A DNA stretch of 64,000 bases from contig CANMZA010000001.1 in assembly GCA_947502305.1 (NCBI GenBank), positions 682,001-746,000 of the forward strand. Direction: 5' to 3'. Origin of the DNA: an uncultured Erythrobacter sp. Its GTDB lineage: Bacteria; Pseudomonadota; Alphaproteobacteria; Sphingomonadales; Sphingomonadaceae. This document shows positions 28,370 through 36,622 of the stretch, one piece after another. The notes beneath the pieces were generated by a model. That model had not been told where the DNA came from. It did not search any database and was given only the letters and a program-made list of their open reading frames with translations. A program made the translations under genes and the position numbers. Positions within the stretch are counted from its first letter, which is position 1; each line of letters begins with the position of its first letter.

Positions 28370-29613
28370 CCCCGCAGCAGCCGCCGTTCTTCCGGTTCCA
28401 GATACGTTCTGGTGATCGGTAAAGCGTGGCGGCTGCGCGCGAATTGGATTTGATAATTGCCCATGCCCCCGCTCTCAAAAGCGGCGGTCGCGCCGGCAAG
28501 ATAAAACGTCCACATGCGATAAAAACGCTCATCCATCAGATCGATTATAGCCTCGCGGTGCTCTTCGCATTTGGCGTACCATTCGCGCAGCGTTCGGGCG
28601 TAATGCAGGCGCAAAGTCTCAATATCGGTGTGAATCAACCGCGCCTTTTCTGACGCGGCCAGGGTTTCTGACAAGGCGGGAATATAACCGCCGGGAAAGA
28701 TATATTTGGATGTGAACGCATCGGTTTGACCCGGCCCGCCAAATCGACCGATCGTGTGCAGGAGCATCACCCCATCATCGCTGAGCAGGTTCGAGCAGGC
28801 GCGAAAGAATGTCGCAAATTGCGGGCGGCCCACATGTTCGAACATGCCGACGGAAACGATCCGATCAAAGCTCTGGCCTTGCTCAGCCAGATCGCGGTAA
28901 TCGACCAGTTTAAAGCGAACCTTATGAGCGACACTGGCGGCCTCTGCCCGCGCTTTGGCGAGCGCGAGTTGTTCCTGCGAAAGCGTGATGCCGGTCACCT
29001 GCACATCGTAATGATGCGCAAGGTAGATCGCCATGCCGCCCCAGCCGCACCCAATGTCGAGAATGTGCTGCCCGTCTTCAATTGCCAATTTGGCCGCAAT
29101 ATGCGCCAATTTGGCTTCCTGCGCCTTGGCTAACGTGTTCACGCCATTCGCCCAATAGGCGCAGCTATATTGCATATGCTCCCGGTCGAGCATCAATTCG
29201 TAAAGCGCATTACCGATATCATAGTGATGGGCGACATTACGCTTTGAGGATGCCGCCTCATTCACCGATGCCCGCAGAAACTGCGCTTTCGCCTTTAGCC
29301 TAGCGAGAGGCGAGGGCGCCTTAAGCGCGCCGGCGCGCTCCCACGGCTTGTTTGCGCGCAGCAATTGGACGAGCTGCATAATATCGCCCTGATCTATGAC
29401 GATCCGCCCATCCATATAGGCTTCGCCAGCGCCCAATCGGGGGTTGAATAGAATGTCGCGCGCAACTTTTGCATCGGTCAAAGTGACCGCAACTTCAGGA
29501 AATCCCTCTGCCGGTTCGCCCAGAACGTGTTTCTGACCAGAGGGCATAGACACGGTCAGCTGACCACGCTTCACCAAAGACGACAGAAACCTATCAATCA
29601 GCGAACTGGACAT
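28366..29613 (-). CDS. Cyclopropane-fatty-acyl-phospholipid synthase family protein (copy 1)
   Basis: SAM-dependent methyltransferase that adds a methylene bridge to unsaturated phospholipid acyl chains, or a related modification. 415 residues: an N-terminal lipid-binding part, LGAGEAYMDGRIVI, then the SAM site ILDIGCGWGGMAIYLA and GITLSQEQLALA, VSVGMFEHVG, and FPGGYIPAL toward the C-terminus. It lies 114 bases downstream of a second paralogue on the same strand. The two stops of this gene and the acyltransferase overlap in TTAA. The paralogues differ in length and sequence, so they may act on different lipids. Confidence 0.92.
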   Translation of the reverse strand: MSSSLIDRFLSSLVKRGQLTVSMPSGQKHVLGEPAEGFPEVAVTLTDAKVARDILFNPRLGAGEAYMDGRIVIDQGDIMQLVQLLRANKPWERAGALKAPSPLARLKAKAQFLRASVNEAASSKRNVAHHYDIGNALYELMLDREHMQYSCAYWANGVNTLAKAQEAKLAHIAAKLAIEDGQHILDIGCGWGGMAIYLAHHYDVQVTGITLSQEQLALAKARAEAASVAHKVRFKLVDYRDLAEQGQSFDRIVSVGMFEHVGRPQFATFFRACSNLLSDDGVMLLHTIGRFGGPGQTDAFTSKYIFPGGYIPALSETLAASEKARLIHTDIETLRLHYARTLREWYAKCEEHREAIIDLMDERFYRMWTFYLAGATAAFESGGMGNYQIQFARSRHALPITRTYLEPEERRLLRG

Positions 29614-29727
29614 TTGCTCAATCCTGAATTGCCAAACACTGCAATCAGGTTCGTATCAAATAAGCCGAAGGTTACGCAAATGAGCGCAGGATACCGGTCG
29701 CCGCCGCTTAGCTAAGGCGGATGGATT

Positions 29728-31035
29728 TTACTCCGCCGCTTCTTTCATCACGCCATCAAACCGCCACGTGGGAATCTCGCCAATTTCACGCAAGCGTGCG
29801 CTTTCATGATGCATATATTCGCGAGTCATGGGGATTGCACCGCGGTCTTTGACATATTGCAATTGCCAATTGACCATGCCGCCATTGCGGAAGCTCTGTT
29901 CTGCCCCAGCCAGATAAAACAACCACATGCGGTAAAACATATCGTCATACATATCCGTGATTTCTTCGCGGTGCCGGACGGTGCGTTTGTACCATTCTTC
30001 CAAAGTGTGGCTGTAATGGAAACGCATCGCCTCCACATCCATCACTTCAAAACCGAACTTCTCGCTCTGCGTCACCAATTCGGACAAAGCCGGGATATAG
30101 CCGCCGGGGAAGATATATTTGCGCGTCCACGCATCCGTCGTCCCCGGAGGGCCAGCGCGGCCGCAGCAATGCGAAATCATCACGCCGTCATCTTTGAGGA
30201 TCTTGTTCGTGTGTTCAAAGAATTGCGGATAATGGATCGTGCCAACATGTTCGAGCAGGCCGACACTGGAAATACGGTCAAATTCGCCTTGAACATCGCG
30301 GTAATCGAGAAGCTCGAATTTCACCTTATCCGAGACACCGGCGGCCTCTGCGCGTTCGTTGCAGAATTTGATCTGATCCGGCGCCAGCGCCACGCCGAGC
30401 ACTTCCACACCGTACATCTTGTTGAGATACAGGCCAAAACCGCCCCAACCACAACCAATGTCAAGAACCCGCATCCCTTCGGCCTTGCCGGGCTCTAGAT
30501 AGAGTTTGGAGGCGAGATGCGCCTTTTTGTCCATCTGAGCTTGCTCGAGCGATGTCTGGTCTGGATCATCCTCGCGGTAATAGGCCATCGTGTATTGGCG
30601 ATCCTCATCAAGGAAGCGCTCATACAATTCGCGGGTGAGATTATAGGTATGCTCCGCATTTGATCGGGCCGAAGCGCGCAGATTGATGCCATCAATCGCA
30701 GCGCCGATCTTTTGCACGATCTTCTTTACCGGCCCTTGAGCCTGAATGGCGCTATCGCCGATTTTCTTGGTTTGTGCGGTGACAAACAGCAGCAAGTCGC
30801 GGATGTCATGCGGCTCTTCAACGACGAGCCAGCCCCACATAAAGGCCTCGCCTGCGCCCATTTGCGGATAACGGGCAATGTGGTTTGCGGCTTTCTTATT
30901 CGTCAGCGTGATCCGCAGCGGTTCAGCCGCCCCATCGCTTTTGTCGCCGTAATCGTAAACTTTGCCGTCGTAATCGGTCACGATCAGCCGTCCATCCTTC
31001 AGGACCCGGCTGAGGAATTTATCAAGAAGCCACAT
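29728..31035 (-). CDS. Cyclopropane-fatty-acyl-phospholipid synthase family protein (copy 2)
   Basis: 435-residue paralogue of the adjacent downstream gene, with the same architecture: MGAGEAFMWGWLVVEE, SAM motif VLDIGCGWGGFGLYLNKMYGVEV, SSVGLLEHVG, IFPGGYIPALSE, EWYKRTVRHREE. The N-terminal 35 residues are predicted to bind lipid or membrane. The tandem pair likely arose by old duplication and is diverged throughout. Confidence 0.92.
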   Translation of the reverse strand: MWLLDKFLSRVLKDGRLIVTDYDGKVYDYGDKSDGAAEPLRITLTNKKAANHIARYPQMGAGEAFMWGWLVVEEPHDIRDLLLFVTAQTKKIGDSAIQAQGPVKKIVQKIGAAIDGINLRASARSNAEHTYNLTRELYERFLDEDRQYTMAYYREDDPDQTSLEQAQMDKKAHLASKLYLEPGKAEGMRVLDIGCGWGGFGLYLNKMYGVEVLGVALAPDQIKFCNERAEAAGVSDKVKFELLDYRDVQGEFDRISSVGLLEHVGTIHYPQFFEHTNKILKDDGVMISHCCGRAGPPGTTDAWTRKYIFPGGYIPALSELVTQSEKFGFEVMDVEAMRFHYSHTLEEWYKRTVRHREEITDMYDDMFYRMWLFYLAGAEQSFRNGGMVNWQLQYVKDRGAIPMTREYMHHESARLREIGEIPTWRFDGVMKEAAE

Positions 31036-31144
31036 GGATTTGCTCAGTCCCCTGCAAAAACGTTTCTGCCTGATGAGGGTACGTATGTTACGCTGTCAAT
31101 CTCGCATTTGGGATTGGATGGGGAAGGGCCAAAGGGGAAACGTG

Positions 31145-31582
31145 ATGGCGGACGTAAAAACAAAAGCAAATGACGCATCGGTGGAGGCATTTATCGCGGC
31201 GGTGGAGCCGCCTGCCAAGCAGGATGATGCGCGTATCTTGTTGGAGATGTTTGGACGGATAACCGGCGCAAAACCGCAAATGTGGGGCGGGTCCATCATT
31301 GGGTTTGGCGAATATCGCACGACCTATGCCAGCGGGCGCGATGTGCATTGGATGCGGTCGGGATTTTCCCCGCGAAAGGCGAAACATTCGCTCTATCTTC
31401 AGGGTGGATATTGCGATGACATTGCCGCAGGCGAACGCGCCGAAGCATTGACCCGTTTGGGGAAGCACAAGACCGGAAAATCATGCCTGTATATCAACAA
31501 GTTGTCGGATGTTGATTTGGAAGTGCTTGAAGAAATGATCGCTAAGGATTGGGCAGCGATGCGGCGGATTTATCCCGCTTAA
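31145..31582 (+). CDS. DUF1801 domain protein
   Basis: A 145-residue soluble protein of the DUF1801 (YdhG-like) family. Start ATG 31145 follows AAAGGGG; the longer frame from 31034 overlaps the divergent synthase promoter and has no family similarity. Typical features are DDARILLEMFGRITG near the N-terminus, MWGGSIIGFGEY, and GKHKTGKSCLYINKLSDVD. Some relatives are described as iron-chaperone-like, but no activity is established for most. It converges with the molybdoenzyme gene, 6 bases apart. Confidence 0.85.
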   Translation: MADVKTKANDASVEAFIAAVEPPAKQDDARILLEMFGRITGAKPQMWGGSIIGFGEYRTTYASGRDVHWMRSGFSPRKAKHSLYLQGGYCDDIAAGERAEALTRLGKHKTGKSCLYINKLSDVDLEVLEEMIAKDWAAMRRIYPA

Positions 31583-31588
31583 GTCCGA

Positions 31589-32341
31589 TCAAATCCCGGC
31601 ATACCATTGGTAATCGCCGACATCTTCCCAAAACCCGCCTTTGCCGCCGTAAATGTCGTCAAAGCTGGCGACGGCTTCGATGGCGGTCAAATATTTGGCG
31701 TGTTTGTATCCCAATTGCCGTTCAATCCGCATGCGCAGCGGTGCGCCGTTTTTCTCGGGAAGGGGGGCGCCGTTCAGCTCATGCGCGATGATGGTTTGCG
31801 GGTGATAGGCATCGACCATGTCGACACTTTCATAATAATCGCGGCCATACAAAATATCGGCGCAGCGAAAAATGATGAAGTTCGCTTCTTCGCGCACCAT
31901 TGCCATATCGAGCAAATCTGACAGCAGCGGCCCGCGCCACTGCGCAATGGCGCTCCACCCCTCAACGCAATCATGCCGGGTGATCTGGGTGCGCTGAGGC
32001 AGGCTATGCATATCGGCCATTGTCAGGCTGAGGGGGGTATCGACCAACCCGCCTACGCTCAGCCGCCAATTGGAAAAGCCTTCGGCCTTTGCGTTTTTAT
32101 ATTCGGGCGTATCGATCACCCGCGTGCCATTGCCGCGTATGTCGGGTGATCGTTCCTCTGGCGCATATTCGGGGGCGAGCGCTTGGCGATTGGCAAGAGC
32201 GCGGTGCGCGGTGCGGTGCCAATCTTCTGCGGCATCAAAGACATTACGCGCCGGGCCGGTTTCGGCCAATTCGGTGCAGGCCGCGGCGGGCATGGCGGCC
32301 AATCCAGCGAGCAGCGCGCGGCGTTTGATATCAGGCATCAT
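31589..32341 (-). CDS. Molybdopterin-dependent oxidoreductase (sulfite-oxidase fold, YedY/MsrP-like)
   Basis: A 250-residue molybdenum-cofactor enzyme with only the SUOX-type domain. The N-terminus has KRRALLAGLAA, a possible twin-arginine signal, followed by AACTEL, which could also be lipidated. HDCVEGWSAIAQWRG carries the presumed molybdenum-ligating cysteine, and GYKHAKYLTAIE lies near the C-terminus. It overlaps the cytochrome b gene by 11 bases, so the pair probably transfers electrons between a quinone/heme and an oxidised periplasmic substrate. The substrate is unknown; methionine sulfoxide in MsrPQ is the best-known parallel, but this partner differs from MsrQ. Confidence 0.87.
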   Translation of the reverse strand: MMPDIKRRALLAGLAAMPAAACTELAETGPARNVFDAAEDWHRTAHRALANRQALAPEYAPEERSPDIRGNGTRVIDTPEYKNAKAEGFSNWRLSVGGLVDTPLSLTMADMHSLPQRTQITRHDCVEGWSAIAQWRGPLLSDLLDMAMVREEANFIIFRCADILYGRDYYESVDMVDAYHPQTIIAHELNGAPLPEKNGAPLRMRIERQLGYKHAKYLTAIEAVASFDDIYGGKGGFWEDVGDYQWYAGI

Positions 32342-33008
32342 CGGCCTCCTGTTTCTTGCCGCCGGTAATCATCGCGGCAATCTGAGTGATCGGCCCCGAC
32401 ACCAGCACCATGACGATATGAACGATGAAAAACGCAAACAGCGCCCATGTGAAAATGAAGTGCAAACTGCGCGCGCTTTGCCGCCCGCCCAATATCTCCA
32501 CCAACCACGGTGCAGCGACTTCAAACCCCGGACTGATCGCCAGGCCGGTAAAGACCATCATTGGCAGGAATATGCCCAGCACGGTGCCGTAAGCAATCTT
32601 TTGAACGCTGTTATATTTACGTTTTTCACCGGAGGCCGCGCGTTTATGATCACGGGTAGCGGCGACCCAAGATGCAGGGGACCAATCCTTTTTCGCGGTG
32701 GCGATATCGCGCCAGAAATGTTTGCTGACGATACTGACGATCCACATGACCAGTAATCCAATCGCAAAGACCCATGCGGTGGTGTTGTGCCAATCGCGCG
32801 CCTCAGCAAGGTCATAGCGTTGCGGAATGGTCGCCCATGCAGGGAAGCGCATGACCGTCATCCAAGCATCCGCCGGATCAAAACCATAATTGCCCCAATA
32901 AAGGTGCCGGTGCGCGTTTGAGATATTGAGGCCCGACATAAACAGCACGGCAAGCGCGGCCGCGTTGATCCAATGCCAAATCCGGGTGATCAGGGAATGG
33001 CGTTTCAT
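32331..33008 (-). CDS. Cytochrome b561-type membrane subunit
   Basis: A 225-residue membrane protein with about four to five helices and conserved heme-ligand histidines (RIWHWINAAALAVLFMSG; DWHNTTAWVFAIGLLVMW; SLHFIFTWALFAFFIVHIVMVL). The family is the di-heme b-type cytochrome domain found in Ni/Fe-hydrogenase and formate dehydrogenase gamma subunits. It sits directly upstream of the molybdoenzyme and overlaps it, making it the likely electron-transfer partner in the inner membrane. It overlaps the upstream SDR gene by 4 bases. Confidence 0.88.
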   Translation of the reverse strand: MKRHSLITRIWHWINAAALAVLFMSGLNISNAHRHLYWGNYGFDPADAWMTVMRFPAWATIPQRYDLAEARDWHNTTAWVFAIGLLVMWIVSIVSKHFWRDIATAKKDWSPASWVAATRDHKRAASGEKRKYNSVQKIAYGTVLGIFLPMMVFTGLAISPGFEVAAPWLVEILGGRQSARSLHFIFTWALFAFFIVHIVMVLVSGPITQIAAMITGGKKQEADDA

Positions 33009-33895
33009 GCGGCGGGCTCCCGGCTGCCACTTTGCTCCTTGGCCTTTATTTGAGTGGGTATTTGAGTGGGCATTTGAGCCTGCTCGCGGGCGAGATAGAT
33101 CACATCGCGGCTCTGATCCAAGAGGTGCTGACCGCTATCGATGAACAGGGTCGAACCGCTCTTCAGCGCGCCGGTGGCGAGGAACAAGGCGGCGTCCACG
33201 ATCTCTTCGGCGCCGGTTTTGCGGCCCAGCAGGTTCAGGCGGTGCGAAACTTCCGTTTCCCCTTCGCTTTGGTCATGGCTGGCGAGGATTGCGCCCGGGG
33301 CGATACCGTAAATGCGATCTTCGCTATTGGCGGCCATGGCCTGCATCGGGATGGCGGCGGCAAGCGCGTGTTTCGACATTGTGTAGCTGAAGAAATCGGG
33401 GTTTGGATTTTGCAATTTCATGTCGGTCACATTGATCACAATGCGCGGCGGGCGCGCCGAATGTGGGCGCGCGCTATCGCTGGGCGCGGCGGCCAAAAAA
33501 CACTGCGCCATCAAAGCGGGGGATAGGGCGTTGACCTGCATCGCCTCCCGGTTCGTATCGGGATCCAATTTGGTTGCACTGTCATAGCGAAAGATCGATG
33601 CCGAATTCACCAGACACCGCCAACCCGGCAGGCGCGCGGCCAGATCGGCGACCATTTCTCGTGCCGCCGCATCATCGTTCAAATCACACCCAATCGTCTC
33701 TGCGCTTGGCAATGTGGCGGCCAATGCGTCGGCTTCCTCGCTGGAACTGCGATAATGGATGATGACATGCCAGCCTTGCGCCGCGAAACCCTGAACTATG
33801 GCCGCGCCAATGCGGGTTGCGCCGCCCGTGACCAAAATGGCGGGCAGATTGGCGGGATTGGAGGTGTGCTGAGGGGCGTCTTCTGGCATGGTCAC
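33005..33895 (-). CDS. Short-chain dehydrogenase, pteridine-reductase-like
   Basis: A 296-residue NADPH-type Rossmann SDR. The glycine motif is VTGGATRIGAAI at about residues 22-33, CLVNSASIFRYDS carries the N-S-A-S-x-F pattern of pteridine reductase/FolM-like SDRs, and the catalytic Tyr/Lys are in YTMSKHAL. A reduced-pterin role would fit its place in a molybdenum-cofactor gene cluster; that is inference. The C-terminus is extended and carries TQIPTQI encoded by a 12-bp tandem repeat. It overlaps the cytochrome b gene, so it is probably co-transcribed. Confidence 0.83.
   Translation of the reverse strand: MTMPEDAPQHTSNPANLPAILVTGGATRIGAAIVQGFAAQGWHVIIHYRSSSEEADALAATLPSAETIGCDLNDDAAAREMVADLAARLPGWRCLVNSASIFRYDSATKLDPDTNREAMQVNALSPALMAQCFLAAAPSDSARPHSARPPRIVINVTDMKLQNPNPDFFSYTMSKHALAAAIPMQAMAANSEDRIYGIAPGAILASHDQSEGETEVSHRLNLLGRKTGAEEIVDAALFLATGALKSGSTLFIDSGQHLLDQSRDVIYLAREQAQMPTQIPTQIKAKEQSGSREPAA
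33048..33078. repeat. 12-bp tandem repeat inside the SDR C-terminus
   Basis: ATTTGAGTGGGT (33048-33059), ATTTGAGTGGGC (33060-33071) and a partial third ATTTGAG (33072-33078). Read on the minus strand it encodes repeated TQIP-like residues in the SDR tail, beyond its catalytic core. Confidence 0.9.
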
Positions 33896-33924
33896 GCCCT
33901 ATCAGCGCGCGCCGGGCGTATCAA

Positions 33925-34578
33925 TCAAGTGCCCAGTTTCGCGCGCGCTTTGTCGCGCAATTTGGGCGAGAGGCTTTCCATATCAGTCAGTTCAGCCAGT
34001 TCCTCGCGCGTGGCTTTGCCCGCCATCAGCGCCGCAAATGTGCGGGCAACGCTCCAACCTGCCTCGCCAATGTGCGTCCGTTCAATCGTGCCGCCAGCCT
34101 GCGCTTCACCCATTTCAAGAACGCGAAAATACCAGCCCGAACGGCCCGTCTTGACGATTTTTGCAACCATCCCTTTGGCATCGCAATGCGCGCCAAATCG
34201 GTGCTCAATCTTCCAACAAGGCTGACGCGGTTGGCTGATCTGGAGCACGGCTGTGCCGACCCGGAATTGGTCGCCAATATGCACTTCATCTTCTTTCAGG
34301 CCGCGCACGCCAAGGTTAGAGCCGAACGCGCCCGGTTCATCCAGCACATCGACCACGCCCAATTCGCCGCGCCAATATTCGTGATGATCGAGCGGGTAGA
34401 GATGGACCGCCATTTCCGGCCCGCCATGCACGCGGCGGTCGGCTTGCTCATCAGGGGCAAGGCCGTCTTTGAGGAATTGCACCAACCCTTCTTTCGGGCG
34501 TTTCACGATCGCACTGGTTTCGGCCCCATTGAAAGGGCGCGCTGTTCCGGTGCAGATCGCTTCTAATATGTGTTTCAT
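33925..34578 (-). CDS. MOSC domain protein (YiiM-like)
   Basis: A 217-residue MOSC-domain protein. Start ATG 34578 overlaps the upstream methyltransferase stop (ATGA); the frame extends to 34617 but those residues lie in the methyltransferase. Seen: ADRRVHGGPEMAVHLYPLDHHEYW, FGSNLGVRGLKEDEVHIGD, and SQPRQPCWKIEHRFG with the conserved cysteine, then a C-terminal 3-alpha region (GEAGWSVARTFAALMAGKA). MOSC proteins bind or use molybdenum cofactor and include N-hydroxylated-compound reductases (YiiM, YcbX). It sits 29 bases upstream of the pteridine-reductase-like SDR. Confidence 0.9.
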   Translation of the reverse strand: MKHILEAICTGTARPFNGAETSAIVKRPKEGLVQFLKDGLAPDEQADRRVHGGPEMAVHLYPLDHHEYWRGELGVVDVLDEPGAFGSNLGVRGLKEDEVHIGDQFRVGTAVLQISQPRQPCWKIEHRFGAHCDAKGMVAKIVKTGRSGWYFRVLEMGEAQAGGTIERTHIGEAGWSVARTFAALMAGKATREELAELTDMESLSPKLRDKARAKLGT

Positions 34579-35186
34579 GATGGCGCGGGGCCTTTCTTCA
34601 AAGTGAGCGCCATCCAATCGCGCTGGGTTCCGTCTGTGCCTTTGCCAGCAAATACTGCTTCATCCACTCCTGCAAATCCGGCCTGAGCATAGAGCGCGCG
34701 CAGCCATTCAGGACCGGGAAAATTATGGAGCCGCCCGAGCAAGTCGCGCCCCTCACCATCGCCCAGTTTAAAACTGGCATAATGCAGGCCGCCGGATTTC
34801 AAGGCCCGGTGGATGCGCGCCGCGACATCCGGCATTTGTTCACGCGGGCAATGGAGCAGGCAAGCATGCGCCCAGATGGCGTCATAGCTTTCCTGCGCGT
34901 CCAATTCGTCAAACTGCATCAACCGCGCGTCCAGATCGTGGCGCTCATTGGCCTTTGCCACCATTGCCGGAATGCCATCGGTTGCATCCACGTCAAAGCC
35001 ATGCGCCGCCATATATGCGCCATCACGCCCGCCGCCGCAGCCAAGTTCCAAAATCCGCGCGCCAGGCGCGAGTCGTTTCAAGAACCCGTCCAAATGGCGG
35101 CTTTGCCCCTGCGCGCTGCTGGAGGTGTAATAGGGCGCGCCACTTTGATAAAAATCATAGGTCGCCGGATCGATTGGGTTCGCCAT
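34575..35186 (-). CDS. Class I SAM-dependent methyltransferase
   Basis: A 203-residue methyltransferase starting MANPIDPATYDFYQ (ATG 35186); the frame back to 35288 reads basic and non-family. SAM motif ILELGCGGGRDGAYMAAHGFDVDATDG, then YDAIWAHACLLHCPREQMP and ALKSGGLHYASFKLG. It resembles small-molecule methyltransferases of the Tellurite-resistance/UbiE type; no substrate can be named. It is first in the minus-strand run leading to MOSC, SDR, cytochrome b and the molybdoenzyme. Confidence 0.87.
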   Translation of the reverse strand: MANPIDPATYDFYQSGAPYYTSSSAQGQSRHLDGFLKRLAPGARILELGCGGGRDGAYMAAHGFDVDATDGIPAMVAKANERHDLDARLMQFDELDAQESYDAIWAHACLLHCPREQMPDVAARIHRALKSGGLHYASFKLGDGEGRDLLGRLHNFPGPEWLRALYAQAGFAGVDEAVFAGKGTDGTQRDWMALTLKKGPAPS

Positions 35187-35224
35187 TGCCGCGCTTACTG
35201 TCTTTCCTATTGCAAGGCGGCAGC

Positions 35225-35959
35225 TTAGGGCGCGCGCCGTTCGGCTGGCATGACGTTGTATTCGCTCACCTCGGATTGGCTGAGGCAATAACGGGTGCTG
35301 GGATCGTCTTCGCTGCTGATTGCTTGTTGTTGATACATAATGTCGGTTAGCAATTTGCGGCTGATGCCCATGCGGATCAAAAAGTCATTATCCTCTGTCG
35401 CAAGCAATGCGGAGGATTGTTCAATACTGGCGATCAATTCCGTGGTCGCTTGCGATCCATCGATCACGGCGTCGTCGATGATCCAGCGGTCACGCGTATG
35501 GGTGAACATGTGGACCATAAACACGCCGTCTGCGTCGACATACCGGCGGTCGCCGCCCATGAACATGAAATTGCAGGCTGAAAAACACGTCCAATCCGCC
35601 GGGATCCGCGTCATCATCCCGCGATAGGATCGAATGATGCGGCCCGCTTCATTGCCAGCGCGGGCATTGCCGCCGCGTGAGCGCAGCCAAATTTCAGAGA
35701 TCATCTCATCGGCTTCAATCGCGGCGCGCAATCGGTCAGGAAGGCCCGCGTCAATTCGCCCCTCGGCGAGCAAAACGCGCGCGCCGCCGCGATCGGCCGC
35801 CGTCAATGTCATCGCATCAGACGGGCCCCAATCGGGTTCCGCCGGACAGGTCGGATTGCTGGGGTCGGGAGTGGCCGCCCCGCTCAGCAAGGCAAGTATG
35901 CCTAACCCAGCGAGCGATCTGGCCAGCGCTTTAGGCAGCGTCTTGGGAGACATGCGCAT
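35225..35959 (-). CDS. Periplasmic ClpP-like protein (COG3904 type)
   Basis: A 244-residue exported protein. The signal region is LARSLAGLGILALLSGAATP. The core resembles the ClpP/crotonase-fold family of predicted periplasmic proteins: IWLRSRGGNARAGNEAGRIIRSY, then TCFSACNFMFMGGDRRYV, where the Ser of SAC is at the position expected for a nucleophile. Whether it is an active protease is unknown. Start ATG 35959 (or 35953) lies just after the stop of the preceding gene, so they form a pair. The frame to 36067 reads into that gene. Confidence 0.75.
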   Translation of the reverse strand: MRMSPKTLPKALARSLAGLGILALLSGAATPDPSNPTCPAEPDWGPSDAMTLTAADRGGARVLLAEGRIDAGLPDRLRAAIEADEMISEIWLRSRGGNARAGNEAGRIIRSYRGMMTRIPADWTCFSACNFMFMGGDRRYVDADGVFMVHMFTHTRDRWIIDDAVIDGSQATTELIASIEQSSALLATEDNDFLIRMGISRKLLTDIMYQQQAISSEDDPSTRYCLSQSEVSEYNVMPAERRAP

Positions 35960-35961
35960 GA

Positions 35962-36534
35962 TTATGCCACAATCGAGTAGCGCGCGGAGCCTGGCGGACG
36001 GCACATCCGTTTCTCGGCGCGGGTTTCTTCGCCTTCGACGATGATGACATCGGTGACCATGATGCAATCGCCGCTGCTGGCGGATGCTTCTCTGGCGGTG
36101 ACGGTAGAGGTGCCGCTGACATCATCGCGTGTTTCCGAAGTCCAAGACGATGTCTGGCCAACGGGCGGCCCCACAGTGCCGTCTTCGTCGCCGCTGCGCG
36201 TTGCTTCTAATGTCGCATCTGCGGCTTGCTTTTGTTCTTGCTCGTCCAGTTTGCAGGCGATCTCTGCCGACAATTGATCGGTAAATTCAGACACTGGAAC
36301 AAATTGCCCGAGGCCCACACTGCGAGCCGTGCGTCCGGCTGCTCCGCCCAGCAATCCGCCAATAACGCCGCGCGCGGTGTCGCCGGTTGATCCTTTTTCG
36401 CACCCTTCGGCTGCTTGTGCGCCGCGTTGCGCGTCACGAAATAGGCCGCGAAATTGCGCCTGTGCAGGGATGGCGGACAGGGCCATCGCCGCCGCGGCCA
36501 GACAAAGCGAAGTGGTTCTAAGTGATTTGGTCAT
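35962..36534 (-). CDS. Exported protein with glycine-zipper-like segment
   Basis: A 190-residue secreted protein of unknown function. Start ATG 36534 follows a strong AGGAGGAGCGGC ribosome site. The signal peptide ends PAQA. GVIGGLLGGAAG at about residues 56-67 is a glycine-zipper-like segment found in outer-membrane-associated proteins. The C-terminal part (DCIMVTDVIIVEGEE ... KRMCRPPGSARYSI) resembles the end of 17-kDa surface-antigen-type proteins, with two cysteines. Its stop is 2 bases before the ClpP-like gene. Confidence 0.75.
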   Translation of the reverse strand: MTKSLRTTSLCLAAAAMALSAIPAQAQFRGLFRDAQRGAQAAEGCEKGSTGDTARGVIGGLLGGAAGRTARSVGLGQFVPVSEFTDQLSAEIACKLDEQEQKQAADATLEATRSGDEDGTVGPPVGQTSSWTSETRDDVSGTSTVTAREASASSGDCIMVTDVIIVEGEETRAEKRMCRPPGSARYSIVA

Positions 36535-36622
36535 GCCGCTCCTCCTAATGGAGGGGAGCCTAGGCTGATTGCACGTTTTCGCCAAGCTGGCGCTTGACAC
36601 TTCTTGCGCCGCTATTGCCCCG

